Shown here one piece after another: positions 15,914 to 24,776 of a stretch of DNA of 39,116 nt. The position numbers were made by a program, and so were the translations under genes. Under the pieces are notes generated by a model that saw only the letters and a program-made list of their open reading frames with translations, was not told where the DNA came from and did not search any database. The stretch comes from Alphaproteobacteria bacterium (GTDB taxonomy: Bacteria > Pseudomonadota > Alphaproteobacteria > Sphingomonadales > Emcibacteraceae): the NCBI GenBank assembly GCA_013152755.1, contig JAADFR010000005.1:1-39116 (forward strand), written 5' to 3'. Position 1 is the stretch's first letter. Every line of letters begins with the position of its first letter.

Positions 15914-18316
15914 ATGTTTATAGAAAAGAAAATTTTAGGCTCCACGGCGCTGTCGACAGCGTTGATTGGTGCCGTTATTCTGGGGTCTTCAGGAAATGCC
16001 TTTGCTGAGGGTGAAGCAGCTGCAGATGAAGGTATACGTACTCTGGATGAAATTGTTGTGACAGCTAGTCGCAGGTCGGAAAGTTTGCAGACAGTTGCGA
16101 TAACGGTTGAGGCCATGAGTGGCTCAAAGATCAAAGAGATGGGCATCGACAGTTTTGATGATTATATCTCTTTGCTGCCGGGTGTAAGTGGCGATGGCCA
16201 GGGACCGGGCAAAAAAGATATTTATATGCGCGGCATAAACTCTGGCCGTACAGCGGTCCGACTGGCCGGTATTGGTGGTGAGCCTGGGGTAGCCGTATAT
16301 CTCGATGAAGCACCAATCTCGACCGCAGGACGTAATGTCGACTTATACGCGGTCGACTTGCAACGGATCGAAGTATTGAAGGGCCCCCAGGGCACTTTGT
16401 TTGGATCCAGTTCCCAGGCGGGTACCGTCCGTCTTATCACCAATAAACCGCTAATGAATGAATTTCAGGCGGGCGGCGTTTTGGGTGCATCGACGACACG
16501 CAGCGGCGGTGTGAGCACCAAGCTTGAAGCTTATGTCAATATTCCGGCCATAGAAGATAAACTTGCGTTTCGTGTGGCGGGTTATAACACCACGGAAGCG
16601 GGCTATATCGACAATGTCTTTGACACGATTTCCCTTCCGGGGGATCATCCGGGATTGGGCGGGGTAGTCCCGGACAATATCCAGTCAGCCAATAATGGTG
16701 CCTTTACCGAGGATGATTACAATGAAGCAACCTACCGCGGTATAAGGGTTAGTGCGCTTTGGCAAGTGAATGACGATTGGGATGTTCTGCTTCAACACAC
16801 AAATCAGAGACTTGATACAAAGGGTGAGTTTGAATTCAACCCGGCAAAAAGCACGGACGGCGACCTGAATGTATCCACATTCTCGCCCAACGAAGCAGAT
16901 GACAGGTTTGACCTGACACAATGGACCGTGAATGGCATGGTCGGCGGACTGGAAGTGATCTATAACGGTTCCTATGCGGATCGTACATTTCAGGGCAAGA
17001 CCGATTATACACAATATATTACGTTCGGTCCGAGTTCTGCCTATTATACCTGTAGCCCTGATAAGTCTCAATGTTTCAGCCCGGTATCCACTACGCTTGA
17101 ATATTCTCAAACATCACGATTTGTTCAGGAGGTGCGTTTTGCCACAAATTCCGAAAATCGTTTGAGGGCAATTGGCGGGGTTTACTATGATGATAATCAG
17201 CTCAATTTCTTGACTGACTTCTTTTGGGATGGTGCCGTTAATGCCGGTTTTGCACGAAACTTTGCAATCCCCAATAACTTTACCAATACAGGCGGCGAAG
17301 CACGCCCGGCTGGTGTACTGTTCTTCAACGATTACCAGTTCGACCGTGAGGAAATATCAGTTTTTGGTGAGGTTGCCTATGATATTACCGATAGCCTGAC
17401 GGCGACTTTTGGTGCGCGTCGCTATAGTATCAAGATTGCATTGAATGGGTCTTCGAGCTTTGGGTCGCGCATTCCAGGGACAGGGCCAGGCGCTAATGGC
17501 GGTAAAGATGTGGGGGCAGGTCTTGCGGGAATATCGCCGAAAACACAGACGGATACCATTTTCAAGGCCAACCTGTCTTGGCAGATTAATGATGATGCCA
17601 TGGTGTATTTCACCTTCTCACAAGGGTTCCGCAGTGGTGGCTTTAACCGTGATGTTAACAAGCCCGGTGTTGCCCCATCCTTTGACACTGATAATGTGAA
17701 TAATTATGAGTTTGGTTGGAAAAGCACTTGGCTGGAAAATACCCTGCGTTTCAACGGTGCCATATACCATGTTGATTTTACGGATCTTCAGCAAGGTGTG
17801 CTTGATTTCTCTATCTCCAATACCACCTTTTTCTCCAATGTGGGTGACGCTAAAATTGACGGCGGCGAATTCCAGATTGAATGGGCGGCAACGGATAATT
17901 TAAATCTTTTCGGATCATTTTCTTATATTGATTCGCGCATAACCGATCTTCCCGTGACACTGATCAATATCGCACCTATAGGGTCCGCTCTTCCGCTGTC
18001 TCCCACAGCAGAGGGAAATTTTGGCGCACGTTACCATAAGGATATTGGTGATTATTCCACATTCGCTCAGGGTGTATTCAAGTTTACCGGAGAACGTTTC
18101 AGCAGTCTGGTTATCAAAAACCGTGAGACGTTACCCGGCTATACCCAGCTTGATCTGTCTGCCGGTATTGGCAAGGATAATTGGCAGGCGACATTCTTCA
18201 TTGATAATGCCTTTGACACGCTTGGCCTGTTGAGTTCCGCCAGTGAAGAAAGTGTTTTGAGGTTCATACCAACACGGCCACGTACGATTGGTTTTAGACT
18301 TTCTTTTGATTATTAA
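15914..18316 (+). CDS. TonB-dependent outer-membrane receptor
   Basis: 800 residues. ATG after AAGGGAAA. A signal peptide (about residues 1-32, ending SSGNAFAEG) is followed by a TonB-box-like segment (TLDEIVVTASRRSE), a plug with IEVLKGPQGTLFGSSSQAGT, and a barrel ending in a Phe-rich strand (GFRLSFDY). A pair of cysteines in YYTCSPDKSQCF near residue 380 may form a disulphide in an extracellular loop. Unlike the receptor at 5621 it is transcribed alone and is terminated by a strong hairpin. Its ligand is unknown. The next gene encodes a TPR-sulfotransferase, a pairing I recall as frequent in sphingomonad-type genomes. Confidence 0.9.
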   Translation: MFIEKKILGSTALSTALIGAVILGSSGNAFAEGEAAADEGIRTLDEIVVTASRRSESLQTVAITVEAMSGSKIKEMGIDSFDDYISLLPGVSGDGQGPGKKDIYMRGINSGRTAVRLAGIGGEPGVAVYLDEAPISTAGRNVDLYAVDLQRIEVLKGPQGTLFGSSSQAGTVRLITNKPLMNEFQAGGVLGASTTRSGGVSTKLEAYVNIPAIEDKLAFRVAGYNTTEAGYIDNVFDTISLPGDHPGLGGVVPDNIQSANNGAFTEDDYNEATYRGIRVSALWQVNDDWDVLLQHTNQRLDTKGEFEFNPAKSTDGDLNVSTFSPNEADDRFDLTQWTVNGMVGGLEVIYNGSYADRTFQGKTDYTQYITFGPSSAYYTCSPDKSQCFSPVSTTLEYSQTSRFVQEVRFATNSENRLRAIGGVYYDDNQLNFLTDFFWDGAVNAGFARNFAIPNNFTNTGGEARPAGVLFFNDYQFDREEISVFGEVAYDITDSLTATFGARRYSIKIALNGSSSFGSRIPGTGPGANGGKDVGAGLAGISPKTQTDTIFKANLSWQINDDAMVYFTFSQGFRSGGFNRDVNKPGVAPSFDTDNVNNYEFGWKSTWLENTLRFNGAIYHVDFTDLQQGVLDFSISNTTFFSNVGDAKIDGGEFQIEWAATDNLNLFGSFSYIDSRITDLPVTLINIAPIGSALPLSPTAEGNFGARYHKDIGDYSTFAQGVFKFTGERFSSLVIKNRETLPGYTQLDLSAGIGKDNWQATFFIDNAFDTLGLLSSASEESVLRFIPTRPRTIGFRLSFDY

Positions 18317-18341
18317 GAATTTTAAACCATACTGAAACATG

Positions 18342-18373
18342 GAAGGGCCGGTGCTTCATCGCACTGGCCCTTC
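18342..18373 (+). terminator. Rho-independent-type terminator after the TonB receptor
   Basis: GAAGGGCCGGTGC, six bases, GCACTGGCCCTTC: a 13-bp stem with one G-T wobble, followed by TTCCTTG. It starts 26 bases after the receptor stop. Confidence 0.8.
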
Positions 18374-18434
18374 TTCCTTGAATGCTCCCTATAAGTCATG
18401 CTAGAAATACCATAAAAATTGCAAGGACATACAT

Positions 18435-20423
18435 TTGACCGAAAAATCTGGAAATTCAGTGCTGGACAATATGCTTCATCAGGGCCAGCTGTTGATACAG
18501 CGGGGAAGTTTTTCTGAAGCCTCTGCCCTTTTCGACAAATTATTATCGGATAATCCGGGTCATATTGAAGGGCTTTATAGTCTGGCTGTTTGCCTACGCA
18601 AGCAGAAAAAATATCCGCAAGCCCTGACGACTATTGAACAGGTGCTGGCAAGTGAGGCGGATCATGGCCGTGCCAATCAGGAACAGGGTTATATCTATCA
18701 GGCCCTGAGCCAACCCGCACAAGCGATCGCGGCTCTTGAAAAAGCGGTTGAGTTGAACCCGGCCCTTTTTGGCAGTTGGGAGGCCTTGATCAAGGAACCC
18801 AGCTATGCAAAGCGTCAGGAGGCACAGCAGCATCTGGCCTGGCTGTCTAGCCTGCCGCCTGAACTGGTGTCCGTTGCCAGCCTCATCAATCAGAAGAAAT
18901 TATATCAGGCGGAACAGCTTTGCCGTAATTTTTTGAAGGGCCACCCTCGCAACACGGAAGCCATGCGCTTGCTGGCAGAACTGGGGTCCAAATTTCATAT
19001 CCTCGATGACGCTGAATTTTTATTGGCAAGCTGCCTTGAGTTTGACCCTGATTTCAGACGCGCACGACTGGATTACGTTCATATTTTACAAAAGAGGCAA
19101 AAATTTCACAAAGCCCTGGAACAGGCGCAAATACTGCTGAGAACGGACCCCGATAATACAGACTTCCAAAGCTGTCTGGGTAATGCCCTGCAGGCCACGG
19201 GAGATTTTGAGGCGGCCATTGGCACTTTTGAGAATATCCTGAAAATAACGCCGGGTAACCATCAGATTCAACTGATGCAGGGCCATGCCCTGAAAACCGT
19301 GGGGCGTGTTGATGATGCCGTTGCAGCTTATCAGGGCAGCTATCGGATTAAACCGGATTATGGTGATGCCTTCTGGAGTTTGGCAAACTTGAAAACCTAT
19401 CGCTTTTCACCTGAAGAACGCCAGCAGATGCGCGACCGGGAAGCGAACCCGTCCACATCTATAGACGATAAAATACATCTGTGTTTTGCGCTGGGTAAGG
19501 ATCTTGAAGACAGCGAAGAATTTGAAGAGGCTTTTTCTTATTATTCGCGCGGGAATGCCCTGAGAAATGATCAGGATAGATTTGACAGAAAATCAGTAGA
19601 TGCAGGGCTTGATGCGCAGAAAGAGAAATTTGATGCGGCATTCTTCAAAAGCCGTGCTGGGGCTGGTTGTCCGGCGCCGGATCCCATATTTATTGTGGGG
19701 CTTCCCCGGGCGGGATCAACGCTGCTAGAGCAAATTCTTGCCTCACACTCACAGATTGACGGCACCATGGAACTGGCTAATATTATTGGTATGTCTCATC
19801 GGTTGAATGGCCGAAAAATACGTCAGGATAACCCACGTTACCCGGGAATTTTGAATGAAATATCGTCTGATGACCTGAGGAAAATGGGTGAGAATTATAT
19901 GGAGGACACTCAATACCACCGTCAGGGCGCGACCTTTTTTATTGACAAAATGCCCAATAATTTCCGCCATATTGCCCTCATCCACCTGATATTGCCCAAC
20001 GCCAAAATCATTGATGCCAGACGCCATCCCCTGTCCTGTTGTTTCAGCGGTTTCAAGCAGTTGTTTGGAGAGGGGCAGCAGTTTTCCTATAACCTTGAGG
20101 ATATCGGTCATTATTACCGGCGTTATGTGGAGGTCATGAACCATTGGGACAGGGAGCTTCCGGGCCGGATATTGCGGGTGCAATATGAGGATGTGGTTGC
20201 GGATCTGGAGGTTCAGGTCCGGCGGATTCTGGACTATTGTGGCCTTCCTTTTGAGCAGGCTTGCCTTGATTTTTACAAAACAAAACGCGCGGTGCGCACC
20301 CCGAGTTCCGAACAGGTTCGCCAACCCATTTATAAATCAGGTACGGAACAATGGCAAAATTTTGAGCCTTATCTTGATCCCCTCAAAAAGGCTCTCGGCC
20401 CGGCATTAACAAACTATCGGTAA
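18435..20423 (+). CDS. TPR-repeat protein fused to a sulfotransferase domain
   Basis: 662 residues from a TTG start at 18435, with AAGGA eight bases upstream. Residues 1 to about 320 are tandem tetratricopeptide repeats (for example ALFDKLLSDNPGHIEGLYSL and AAIGTFENILKITPGNHQIQ). Residues about 415-650 are a PAPS-dependent sulfotransferase: IFIVGLPRAGSTLLEQILASH is cut here to its core GLPRAGST, the 5'-phosphosulfate loop; FIDKMPNNFRHI and DARRHPLSCCFS supply the 3'-phosphate contacts. It would transfer a sulfo group to a protein, glycan or small molecule bound through the repeats. No signal peptide is seen. Substrate unknown; the preceding TonB receptor may be functionally linked. Confidence 0.85.
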   Translation: MTEKSGNSVLDNMLHQGQLLIQRGSFSEASALFDKLLSDNPGHIEGLYSLAVCLRKQKKYPQALTTIEQVLASEADHGRANQEQGYIYQALSQPAQAIAALEKAVELNPALFGSWEALIKEPSYAKRQEAQQHLAWLSSLPPELVSVASLINQKKLYQAEQLCRNFLKGHPRNTEAMRLLAELGSKFHILDDAEFLLASCLEFDPDFRRARLDYVHILQKRQKFHKALEQAQILLRTDPDNTDFQSCLGNALQATGDFEAAIGTFENILKITPGNHQIQLMQGHALKTVGRVDDAVAAYQGSYRIKPDYGDAFWSLANLKTYRFSPEERQQMRDREANPSTSIDDKIHLCFALGKDLEDSEEFEEAFSYYSRGNALRNDQDRFDRKSVDAGLDAQKEKFDAAFFKSRAGAGCPAPDPIFIVGLPRAGSTLLEQILASHSQIDGTMELANIIGMSHRLNGRKIRQDNPRYPGILNEISSDDLRKMGENYMEDTQYHRQGATFFIDKMPNNFRHIALIHLILPNAKIIDARRHPLSCCFSGFKQLFGEGQQFSYNLEDIGHYYRRYVEVMNHWDRELPGRILRVQYEDVVADLEVQVRRILDYCGLPFEQACLDFYKTKRAVRTPSSEQVRQPIYKSGTEQWQNFEPYLDPLKKALGPALTNYR

Positions 20424-20581
20424 AATAAAAAGAGCCTGCTTCTTTGGAAAGATTTGCGGCTATATTCGGCATTGCCATGTTGCGTCATTTTTCTCCTTAT
20501 GTGCTGGATCAGCTTCACATTTTTGATTTTATGGGTACACTATCTAATTGATAGCCAAGCCACCCGTTTAGGAAAAAGCAT

Positions 20582-21739
20582 ATGTTGCCCTTTTATTGTA
20601 GCTGGATGACCGAAGACCTGCGTATTTTCGCGGATTCAGTCCATAAATTCATTGATCAGGAAATAGAGCCCCATTACGTGGAATGGGAGCGCAAAAAATG
20701 GATGCCGCGTGAGGTCTGGAACAAGCTCGGCGCGGCGGGCCTGCTCTGCGTTGATATTTCAGAGGACTATGGCGGCTGTGGTGTTGGTTTTGAATTTTCG
20801 GCCCTGATTGCGGATATTTTTTACCGCCGGGGTGTTGGCGCGGTTGCGGGCGGCGGTATCGGGGTTCATTCGGGCATTGTGGCCCATTATATTCTGAATA
20901 TGGGCCGTGAGGCGCAAAAGGCGTCCTACCTGCCTAAAATGGCAACCGGGGAATATGTGGGGGCCATCGGCATGACCGAACCTGGCGCGGGTAGTGACCT
21001 GAAAAACATCAAGACGTCGGCCAAAAAAACCGATGGCGGTTATCTGATTAATGGCAGCAAGATTTTCATCTCCAACGGCCAACATTGCGATATTATCATT
21101 CTGGCCTGCAAAACAGACCCGGCGGCAGGGGCGCGGGGTGTGTCATTATTCCTTGTTGAGACAGATACAAAAGGGTTCGTTCGCGGAAGCAAACTGGAAA
21201 AACTTGGCATGCATTGTCAGGATACGTCAGAATTATTTTTTGAGGATATGTTCGTGCCTGATGAGGCCCTGCTGGGGCCGCTGAACGGTGGTTTCATCGC
21301 CATGATGCAGGAGCTCCCCCGGGAGAGAATGTTACTGGCCGTTGGCGCGCAGGCGGCCTGTGAGGGGATGCTGGATATTACGCTTGAGTATGTCAAGGAA
21401 CGCAACGCTTTTGGCAAGCGCATCGCGGATTTTCAGAATACCCGCTTCAAGCTGGCCGAACTGGCAACAAAAATCCGGGTGCAGAAAGCCTTTGTTGATC
21501 AAGGCATTCTTCTGTTGGCAGAGGGCAAATTGGATGCGGCGACGGCCTCAATGGCCAAGCTCCATACGACGGAGTTGCAGGGTGTTGTGGCCGATGAATG
21601 TTTGCAATTATTTGGCGGCTATGGCTATATGACTGAATATCGAATTGCCCGTGAATATGCTGATGCCCGTGCCCAGCGCATTTATGGCGGCACGTCGGAA
21701 ATCATGAAGGAAATTATCAGCCGTGAGCTGATTAAATAA
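20582..21739 (+). CDS. Acyl-CoA dehydrogenase, long-chain (LCAD-type)
   Basis: 385 residues; the ATG follows AGGAAAAA. The fold is shown by IGMTEPGAGSDLKNIKT (FAD/substrate contact) and by LFGGYGYMTEYRIAREYADA near the C-terminus. The usual catalytic Glu of short/medium-chain enzymes is replaced (YGGTSEI, with Gly). Instead Glu261 in ACEGM lies in the helix-G position used by LCAD and isovaleryl-CoA dehydrogenase. Together with ELPRERMLLAVGAQA this closely resembles mammalian LCAD, which handles long and branched chains. The reaction is alpha,beta-dehydrogenation of an acyl-CoA with electrons to ETF. It is followed by an alpha-methylacyl-CoA racemase 20 bases on, suggesting branched-chain lipid degradation. 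Confidence 0.9.
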   Translation: MLPFYCSWMTEDLRIFADSVHKFIDQEIEPHYVEWERKKWMPREVWNKLGAAGLLCVDISEDYGGCGVGFEFSALIADIFYRRGVGAVAGGGIGVHSGIVAHYILNMGREAQKASYLPKMATGEYVGAIGMTEPGAGSDLKNIKTSAKKTDGGYLINGSKIFISNGQHCDIIILACKTDPAAGARGVSLFLVETDTKGFVRGSKLEKLGMHCQDTSELFFEDMFVPDEALLGPLNGGFIAMMQELPRERMLLAVGAQAACEGMLDITLEYVKERNAFGKRIADFQNTRFKLAELATKIRVQKAFVDQGILLLAEGKLDAATASMAKLHTTELQGVVADECLQLFGGYGYMTEYRIAREYADARAQRIYGGTSEIMKEIISRELIK

Positions 21740-21759
21740 TCCGTTTAAGAGGTTTGGTT

Positions 21760-22926
21760 ATGGCGGCACTTTCTTCCCTGAAAATACTGGATTTTTCGAC
21801 CCTGTTGCCGGGGCCGTTCGGCACCCTGATGCTGGCGGACCTCGGGGCGCAGGTGTTAAGGGTAGAGGCTCCAGGCCGCCTGGAGCTTACCCGGGAAATG
21901 GGGGAAAAGGACGGCGATAGTGCCTATCTTCACCGTTATCTTAACCGGTCTAAAAAATCTCTCGGTCTGGATTTGAAAAAACCGGAGGCCGTCCGGATTA
22001 TAAAACGGCTGGTGATGGATTATGACATTGTGGTTGAGCAATTCCGTCCCGGCGTCATGGATAAATTTGGACTGGGGTATGATGACCTTAAAGCCGTCAA
22101 TCCCCGGCTGATATATTGTTCCCTGACCGGTTATGGTCAGACCGGCCCTTACCGCGACCGGGCAGGACATGACAATAATTATCTGGCTCTTGCCGGTATT
22201 CAGGACCATAGCCGCAGGCGGGGGCATGCCCCGGTTCCGGCCGGTATTCAGATTGCCGATCTTGCGGGTGGTTCCCTGCATCTGGTCGCGGGCTTGCTGG
22301 CGGCGGTAATTCAGCGTACGGATACGGGGCAGGGCCAATATATTGACATCAGCATGACCGATGCCGCCTTTACCCTGAATGCCATTCCGGTATCCAGCTA
22401 TCTGGGGGCCGGGGTCGAAACTGGCCCGGAGCAGGAATTGTTAAACGGCGGCCAGTTCTATGATTATTATGAGACCAGTGACGGGCGGTATTTCTCCGTT
22501 GGCGGGCTGGAGCCTAAATTCAAGCGGGCGTTATGCGCGGCATTGGAAAGACCGGACCTTGTGGAAACGGCTTTTTCTACTGACCCTGAGCAACAACAGG
22601 ATTTTAAACGCGCGATAGCGGCAAGTTTCAAAAGCATGAACTACGCAGAATGTCTGGCGCTATTCAAGGCGGTGGATGCCTGTGTGGAGCCTGTTCTCAC
22701 CTTGGGTGAGGCCTGTCAGAATGAACAGTTGCTCAGCCGTAATATGGTGGTTGAAGTGGACGGCATTAAACAGGTCGGATGCGCGATCAAGATGTCAGAA
22801 AGCCCCCAAGAACTCAAATTCAAGGGCTGTGCATTGGGCGAACATAATGACCTGTTGATGACGGAATTTGGCTATACGGAGGACGAGATGCGGGAATTTA
22901 AAGAGGCCGGGACGTTTGGGCGTTAA
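21760..22926 (+). CDS. Alpha-methylacyl-CoA racemase (CaiB/BaiF family)
   Basis: 388 residues from the ATG at 21760, which has AAGAGG at correct spacing; an in-frame TTG at 21754 is less well placed. The family III CoA-transferase fold is evident from ILDFSTLLPGPFGTLMLADL. Three residues correspond to the acid/base pairs of M. tuberculosis MCR: His137 in AGHDNNYLALAG (His126/Asp127), Asp167 in IQIADLAGGS (Asp156) and Glu251 in GGLEPKF (Glu241), with almost identical spacing. This favours racemase over CoA transferase. It converts (2R)- to (2S)-methylacyl-CoA so that dehydrogenases such as the adjacent LCAD-type enzyme can act. Likely substrates are pristanate-like or sterol side-chain CoA esters (inference). 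Confidence 0.85.
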   Translation: MAALSSLKILDFSTLLPGPFGTLMLADLGAQVLRVEAPGRLELTREMGEKDGDSAYLHRYLNRSKKSLGLDLKKPEAVRIIKRLVMDYDIVVEQFRPGVMDKFGLGYDDLKAVNPRLIYCSLTGYGQTGPYRDRAGHDNNYLALAGIQDHSRRRGHAPVPAGIQIADLAGGSLHLVAGLLAAVIQRTDTGQGQYIDISMTDAAFTLNAIPVSSYLGAGVETGPEQELLNGGQFYDYYETSDGRYFSVGGLEPKFKRALCAALERPDLVETAFSTDPEQQQDFKRAIAASFKSMNYAECLALFKAVDACVEPVLTLGEACQNEQLLSRNMVVEVDGIKQVGCAIKMSESPQELKFKGCALGEHNDLLMTEFGYTEDEMREFKEAGTFGR

Positions 22927-22932
22927 CGCCGC

Positions 22933-24207
22933 CTATTTTAACAAATAACTTTTGGGCAATGTCCAGAAATTATCTTTATTATGTATGAGCGGGCGTTGTG
23001 AGCTGCCGGGTTTGGCTTTTTCCCTAATGGTCACGGCGATGTCAGATAATACCCCCCGGTGTGTCCGGTAATAGCTATGGCCGGTAAAGCCGCTGACGCC
23101 TTTAACATTGATAAAGTTAACATTCTTCACATTGGCAAAAATCTTTCGATCTTCGTCACTTAGGTTGTCGTCATCCATTCGTCCGAACCGTGTGCCGGAC
23201 ATTAATAATTGTGACAGGCTGAGCGCGCTATCGCCTTTGTTCATATAGACGGTGATCTGGCCAAAGGCGGTGCCAAATTTTTCCGCGATCAAACGCTGTT
23301 CAACTATACCAAAGTCCATATCTGGTGCCGCCAGAAAAAGATTGGAAATTTTAAATATTTTTTTTGGATCAAGACCAGCGGCGCGCGTTTCAATCACTAA
23401 TTCCCGCATGGCGGTGGTAATGATGTCGGTGCCTCTGCTGTGGGCAATGATATGGATGCTTTCCAGTCCCTTGGCCCGGCTTAACATACGCAACAGCTCT
23501 TTCAGGTGGAAAATTGTGAAGTCGCCTGATTCCCGGTCTTTAAAATAGCCGAAAAGCCCGCCGTTTGCCGCTGGCCAAGTATAAAACAGCGGCACGGCAC
23601 TGCGTCCGCTAAAATGCCACAGGTCGGCAAGGGCAAGTCCGGCATCGGCAAATTTATTGTTAAACCCGTGAATAAACAGGATCACTTCCTTACGGCGGGA
23701 AAGGGCCAGTTCCTCTTTCAGTAAGGTCTGAAAATCCTGTTCGGCGGCGGCATAGTCGGATGCACCCGGTTCCAGCGTGATAAACTTGCCCTTTTGCATG
23801 CCAAAAGGCATTGGCGTATTGGGAAATTTAATCAGTTCAACCGTCTTTGTGATTTCCAGCTTGATTGTCTTTTTTCGTTTTATGGTCTGGCTGGCCTTCA
23901 GGAGTTCCGGCCATGTGATATCCTTGCCAAATTTTACTGAAATTTTACCAACCACCATGGACCTTGATCGTTTGGCTTTATAAACAAGATTACCCTTTTT
24001 ATCCTGTTCCGCCACCCGGTCGGTAATGTAAATGAAATCAGATATGGGGCTGCGCTGTTCAAGCGGAATATCCGCGGCAGGGTAGCCGCCGCCGGAATAT
24101 ATATTCGGTGTGGGAACAAGGGGGTGGCCTGAGCTGCAGGCGGAAAGAAGTAATATAGACAATAAAAGCACAAAAAACCGGTGGGGGTATTTTATGCTTT
24201 TATGCAT
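22933..24207 (-). CDS. Lipoprotein alpha/beta hydrolase (DUF900-type)
   Basis: 424 residues. A lipoprotein signal peptide ends at LLSAC with the lipidated Cys24, so the protein is membrane-anchored. The C-terminal two thirds are an alpha/beta hydrolase of the DUF900 family: VILFIHGFNNKFADA (oxyanion region), LFYTWPAANG, and the nucleophile elbow HIIAHSRGTD with the catalytic Ser. SNLFLAAPDMDF holds a probable catalytic Asp, and GHSYYR near residue 383 a candidate His. Substrate unknown; esterase or lipase-like action at the envelope is likely. It follows the small membrane-protein gene by 29 bases on the same strand, so it is probably in the ECF-controlled unit. Confidence 0.82.
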   Translation of the reverse strand: MHKSIKYPHRFFVLLLSILLLSACSSGHPLVPTPNIYSGGGYPAADIPLEQRSPISDFIYITDRVAEQDKKGNLVYKAKRSRSMVVGKISVKFGKDITWPELLKASQTIKRKKTIKLEITKTVELIKFPNTPMPFGMQKGKFITLEPGASDYAAAEQDFQTLLKEELALSRRKEVILFIHGFNNKFADAGLALADLWHFSGRSAVPLFYTWPAANGGLFGYFKDRESGDFTIFHLKELLRMLSRAKGLESIHIIAHSRGTDIITTAMRELVIETRAAGLDPKKIFKISNLFLAAPDMDFGIVEQRLIAEKFGTAFGQITVYMNKGDSALSLSQLLMSGTRFGRMDDDNLSDEDRKIFANVKNVNFINVKGVSGFTGHSYYRTHRGVLSDIAVTIREKAKPGSSQRPLIHNKDNFWTLPKSYLLK

Positions 24208-24236
24208 GTCTATGACTATAAGATTACTTATCTGGT

Positions 24237-24701
24237 TTAGCTGGACGATTTGTTGCCGCCAAATTTTACAAAAAACATACCCAGCGCCAGCCCGAAAATA
24301 ATATGCAGTATTAATGTCATTACCGGGGCCATCGGGCCAATATTCAGCGCGAACAGGCCAGCCCCGCTCATGGGCATGGGACCAACCATCATAAGGAACC
24401 AGGCGGCTACGCCCAGGCTCATGCCTTTTTTGACTTGACTGTTTCCCGGTAAAATCCCGTTAAAGATCGAAAAGGCACCGCCCCAGACCACGGTCCCAAT
24501 CATGAAATGCATTGCCCATCCGATAGCCATCGTCGGGGCTATGCCCATCTTTTGTGCCACCATATTGGCGATCATATGTACGGGGTCCAGTTCCGGCATG
24601 ATGCCCATCATTTTTTTTATGACCATGAGTATGGTTAACACGATCGTTGCCGCGAAGCCCGCCGCGATGGCCTTTATGATATGTGAGAGGTTAAAAGACA
24701 T
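24237..24701 (-). CDS. Small four-helix membrane protein (DUF6789-like)
   Basis: 154 residues from the ATG at 24701, chosen because AAGGAAAG precedes it; the longer frame from 24734 has no such signal and would begin inside the promoter. Four hydrophobic segments at about residues 7-30, 56-78, 92-110 and 123-145, rich in Gly and Met, give a compact inner-membrane protein ending in charged residues (KFGGNKSSS). I recognise the general DUF6789 type but no function. Its promoter (24734-24762) is a near copy of the one in front of the glutamate-synthase-like gene, so it is probably a target of the adjacent ECF sigma factor. Confidence 0.75.
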   Translation of the reverse strand: MSFNLSHIIKAIAAGFAATIVLTILMVIKKMMGIMPELDPVHMIANMVAQKMGIAPTMAIGWAMHFMIGTVVWGGAFSIFNGILPGNSQVKKGMSLGVAAWFLMMVGPMPMSGAGLFALNIGPMAPVMTLILHIIFGLALGMFFVKFGGNKSSS

Positions 24702-24733
24702 TTTCTTTCCTTTATATATTGTATGATATTTCA

Positions 24734-24762
24734 TTAGATACAGTTCCGTGCCAAAAGGTTAC
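24734..24762 (-). promoter_or_regulatory. Candidate ECF-sigma promoter, leftward copy
   Basis: The minus strand has GTAACCTTTTG (24762-24752), ten bases, then GTATCTAA (24741-24734). The same 11-mer and an almost identical downstream octamer at the same spacing occur at 25732-25760 on the plus strand. The AACC-type -35 box and spacing fit ECF sigma promoters. Start would be near 24727, about 26 nt before the ATG at 24701. Confidence 0.7.
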
Positions 24763-24776
24763 AAAAAGAAAAGGCC

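Noticed and set aside
20424-20581. Regulatory elements in the gap before the acyl-CoA dehydrogenase
   Set aside because: Only a short TATC-TAATT-GATA dyad; too small to support a named site.
24702-24734. Longer N-terminus for the small membrane protein
   Set aside because: It would start inside the ECF promoter; the ATG at 24701 has AAGGAAAG directly upstream.
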